Shown here piece by piece: positions 59,908-64,000 of a stretch of 64,000 bases of DNA. Under the pieces are notes generated by a model that had not been told where the DNA came from, did no database searches, and saw only the letters and a program-made list of their open reading frames with translations. The translations under genes were made by a program, and so were the position numbers. Positions within the stretch are counted from its first letter, which is position 1. Every line of letters begins with the position of its first letter. Where the stretch lies: positions 6,313,001-6,377,000 of the forward strand of contig NW_025062476.1 of assembly GCF_000002995.4 (NCBI RefSeq). Reading direction: 5' to 3'. This stretch comes from Brugia malayi. Its lineage: Eukaryota; Nematoda; Chromadorea; Rhabditida; Onchocercidae.

Positions 59908-62900
59908 CTCACATTATATTTAAATCAAATTCGAAATTCCTTCTCATTGCTACTAAATTCGCTGAGTTATTTGAATAAATAAATAACTATGCAGATGTCA
60001 GACATGTCAGCATGTGATGCATGCCTCTTAGGTTAGTAGTCACAAACACAACACTAATAAAAAAATACATTTGCAAGCCTTCTGTTTCATTGCTATCTTG
60101 CTGAAAGATACTTTTTAGGAAGCCAGGAACGAAAATCTTCACAAAGCAATTAATAATTTCGGTACAAAAAATATTCTCGAACGTACTTGTACATGAGGGT
60201 TTAATAACTACGGCTATATTATAAGTGATACTAGAATGAAAGGCTTATTATCAATATATCTTTAGTCTATTTTTGATTCTCCAGTAATTCTCTGAAATTA
60301 GTCTTGAGTTTTTCTCTAGTTTTTGTTTAATTTTGCATTCCCATAAAGCTTTTCAAGATGTTTACCAGGCGATGTGTTTTTACTATGTACAAATTTTCCA
60401 GAATGACTATAATCACTATTTATACAACTGATCGTTCAGATTCATAATGCCTGACTCGACTTATCAGATTTAATTTTAAAGAAAACCAGGAGAGACAGAC
60501 TAAGAGTAGCATGAAAGGAAAAAGTGAATTTGCACTTGAAGATTAAAATGATAAAGCCTAAATGTAAGATATGTAAATAAAATAAAAACAATTCTGTGAA
60601 CAGTAAAAGCACTTTGAGTCGCAATTAACTAACTTTTATCACAATAGTTTAATCAACATAATAAATTTTAAGCTTTTTTATTGTCAGCATTACCTTTTTT
60701 GTATGTGAAGTCTTCGATGTTTTCTTCCCTGCAATTTTTGTTACGTAGCCCAGACATTAGCAGGAAAATCAAGATCATAAAAGAGATTACTCGATATGTT
60801 TAGAATTAACTGATAAACTGAATGAGAAAAAAAGGTTTTATAAACATAACGAGTGGAATTCTCTGCATTAATGTAATCTCTTATAATGAAATTTGTTAAT
60901 TAGTCAGTTAATTCGAGTCAGTACTCATAGTTTTTGAAACTGTTTTCATTCTGGGAACATTGAAACTTTCTCATATTAGCTTTTACGTATCACACTCACT
61001 TTTTCTATTTAACTTGCATTTCTCTAACTGATAAGTAAGTCGAATGTCACGTTTATAAATGTTTCGTAGCACAAATAATACTGGAGAGTATTTGGCGTAT
61101 GATTGAAACGTCTTGCACAATAATCTTTTGTGCAAATAAAAATCTCACCTTACTGGTCACATCAGTCAGTATGTGATAAGGAATATGATCAAGCGCGATC
61201 AGCAGACAGTGCATTTGATCTGTCCTGAGAAGTGGAATATGTCCTAGGCATATACATTATTATTTTCTACATTAAAGTCTTCCCCAAGAAGGGTATTCTC
61301 AAAAAAATTTAAATAGTGAAGAAACAAGAAATGATGACTCTCCAAATGTATCGAAAAGTGAAGGGCACATTCTAAGTGATACAACGATAAAGGTTCAGAG
61401 AAAAGAGTACAGAAAACCTGCCTACTGGCATCTTTTGGTTGGGTCCCCACTGTTGTACAAACAACGAAAGAATCACTTCAACTCTCTGTAAAATTTCCTT
61501 TTTTCCGAAAAGAAAACTAAGGAATCAGAGAAAATGGATAGGCAAGGGGCAAAGCTAATTAGGAAAGAAATGGGGTAAAAGGCGGGACTAGCGGGAGAGA
61601 AAATGATGAAAAAGATGGATCGGCCCAATGGACCCGGTTTTTCTTTCTTCTTTGCCACCTTTTTACACTGTAATGACCAGTCAGTGCGCTACCGTCATCA
61701 TCATTACCAACACCGCCATCACCCTTACCAACAGTATCACCACCACTATCACCGAGCTTCATTCCAGTTCAATGTGAAGCAAACGAATTTTGCTCAGTAC
61801 ATTACCAAAATGATTCAGGTCGATCTGTCTATCTGTATCAACATGCATGCATTCAAGCCACCACACTAACTTATAATTAAACACTGAGATACAAATGATA
61901 AACTATCATCTGAAGCAACAGCAAGCTGAACTTCACATAACTCTTTCCGTCTAACTTCGGAAGGAAGATCTTTCTGCTCCAATCAGCTTCATTTCTGAAA
62001 AGTACCATTTCTCTCTCTCGCTCTTTCTCCTCCTTCTCTCCTTCTTATAGCTGTGATTAACATCAAATCATTAATTCCTTTACATTCTTTGTATTGATGA
62101 AAAAAAAAAGTTCCTGCGAACACTTTTTTCATTTCTCTAAAAAATCAAAGATACTTTCCTCTTCTCTCTGTCGTAGATCACTATATGACACTATTAATAT
62201 CAATACTGAGAAATACGTTAACTAAGTTCAGACCTGGTGTGCAATTCGTCACACGTGTTACACGTCATAACACGTTGTATGCTTGCTTCCAATCCGAAAG
62301 CTTCTAGCATGATCATTTCGTAAATCATTCCATAAAAAATGAAGAAAGATATACTGCTAATAGCTGACAATTGTTGAGCTTGCACCAATTCACATTGACA
62401 TCTATCTCCAAATTAGCTGTTTAACACTCACATGAAGATGAGGATTCAAAGATTTTGGAGAAATGGATTGAATTCTCTATATTTCTTGGAAGGGAAGAAT
62501 TGAAATGATAAAGAAGCGGATATGAAGTAGCGAATTTTATTTACTCAAGAACAAATCTGACTTCTCTCAATAAAATCAGTAATTATTTTGGACCATCATT
62601 GGAGAAAAAATTAGAATGATGCAATTGTTTCAAAGCAGTGAAATTAGAGGAATTTTCATTCAAAAAAACAATTTTTACTTTCAATTTTTATTTTTTCTCT
62701 TAAAAAAGCGGAACTTCCGATTCACTTTTTTCTCATTCTCTTGGCAATGACACAAAATAAAGAAATAAATAAGTTGCAAATAAAATACAAAAGCACTGCA
62801 TATTATTACTAATATTAGTTTAATTACGTATTAGTATAAATGCAGCAAAGAATGCACTGATTGCGCCGTCATTGTCATTAGCGATAGTATCAGCTGTTGC

Positions 62901-64000
62901 AATAGCGTCAGCGCTACAAAAACCGATAAATTTAGAAACGGAAAATTTTTCAGTGAGAAAAGAAACGAACTTGGAATCACAGACAAACGAATCACAGTGA
63001 AGTCATAAAAAACTGAAAACTTTTAGGAATTGCTGATTAATAAGAAGTGAGGTGATAGTTAGAAAGCAACTGAAACAAAAACTAAACTAACTATAAGATG
63101 ACCCCCTTGCACCACTTTTATCTAGAAATATTAACCGTATCTCAGAAGCTGTTTTTAATTGTGACACGAAACATAGAATGCTACGCATAGCCGATGACTT
63201 CTTAAAATTTAATGAAGATTGCTGTTAAGCAAGCAAAAAATAATTTCTTGGACTTACAGGATCAATTTACGGTAACGTAAAAGGTGCAATTGTATAGTAC
63301 TCTTTGAACATCAGTCTTGCAGGAGCTATTCTTTGCAAACAACACCTTTTCGAGTGACAATACATGATACATGAGGAATACCGTAATCAGCAATGAACTT
63401 CAAAACAAAATCACTTTTCTTGAGACTTAAAAATTTGACTTTTAGATTCTTAATATAGGACATACAAATTCTGTTTTGAAACTCGGGAATTTTAAAGGAA
63501 ATTTATAAGTTTTTGAAAGAAACAGATGAAAGATTTCTTAATGGAAAGTGTTATTGATTGATAAAAAAAAAGAAATAATCGCGCAATTGTCTTCCAGTCG
63601 AAAATAAAAATATTTAGGTTTACTTCAAAATTGAAAATCATGTATGGAATGAATTGATGAATAACAGTTCAGGAAGAAAATGAATGCAGAAAGATAAATA
63701 TTCTAAAGCGTAAACGAAATAATAAATATTAGGAAAAAATATCAGTATGAATGAACACTCTCTAAATAGAACATTCATCTGCTGATCATCTTAAATGGAA
63801 CATTTTCTCGATGAAAGAAAATAACCAAATCAGTTCTAAAAAATTGTTATAGACGACAACATATTTCAACAAAAAAAATTTTCCTTCAGACAGAACAAAC
63901 TTACTACTGCAGTCAGAAGTATGCGAATAGTTAATTTCTCACTATGTTAAATGTTAGTTTCTAATCCTAGATAAATCTCCCTTTTATCACTGCATTGATA
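59908..64000. other. Right end of window, unresolved
   Basis: No exon chain. It contains an Asn/Gly/Asp-coding (minus) or His-coding (plus) CAC/CAT repeat at about 61680-61760, T/C-rich tracts near 62010-62050, and a 59-codon plus-strand open block at about 62824-62999. It may include lin-29 promoter or first exons. Confidence 0.35.

Noticed and set aside
61603..61869. 88-codon plus-strand His/Tyr-rich frame
   Set aside because: Mostly translation of the CAC/CAT simple repeat; the minus strand of the same repeat is equally open.

Overview
Identity. This is an AT-rich nuclear window from a nematode, probably a clade III parasite of the filarial/spirurid type (inference). Coding sequence is cut by many short introns with the nematode acceptor TTTCAG. 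Two genes are clear orthologues of developmental genes first described in C. elegans: vab-19 (KANK family) and lin-29. No operon, plasmid, phage or CRISPR feature is present. Since genes are split into exons, most long open frames are shadows or read-through. Gene models were rebuilt by hand from splice sites and reading phase; exon coordinates are given in each entry (descending for minus-strand genes).

Layout. 0.1-1 kb (-): exons of a truncated Cys-loop (nicotinic-type) ligand-gated channel. 3.1-5.4 kb (-): a complete 8-exon gene with a Tim17-type C-terminal half, best read as complex I subunit NDUFA11. 6.6-7.1 kb (-): a decayed mariner-like transposase. 7.5-8.4 kb (+): a small secreted Cys-rich protein. 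9.9-11.8 kb (+): glutamate-cysteine ligase modifier subunit (GCLM), complete in 6 exons. 12.8-15.2 kb: unresolved exons. 15.5-17.1 kb (+): a gene with a selenoprotein-P N-terminal-like domain. 17.8-22.0 kb (+): a 572-residue protein with a Gln/Glu-rich coiled coil followed by a Cys-doublet domain, not recognised. 22.6-23.4 kb (+): two possible micro-genes and a perfect hairpin. 24.6-35.1 kb (-): the 22-exon KANK/vab-19 gene. 35-49 kb: a gene desert holding a decayed BEL/Pao retroelement (43.2-45.2 kb). 49.4-52.6 kb (-): the zinc-finger and C-terminal exons of lin-29, whose 5' exons are unresolved. 52.6-64 kb: probably lin-29 upstream introns and regulatory DNA, with a TATG microsatellite and a second perfect hairpin.

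How the genes relate. There is no co-transcribed pathway. GCLM (glutathione synthesis) and the SelP-like protein (thioredoxin-fold relative) are both redox-linked and lie about 4 kb apart on the same strand, but unresolved exons lie between them. VAB-19 (epidermal attachment) and LIN-29 (larval-to-adult epidermal switch) both act in nematode epidermis; their proximity is probably coincidental.

Limits. No alignment or search was run. Family calls rest on recognised motifs. Exon edges rest on splice consensus plus phase consistency. First exons are the least certain.
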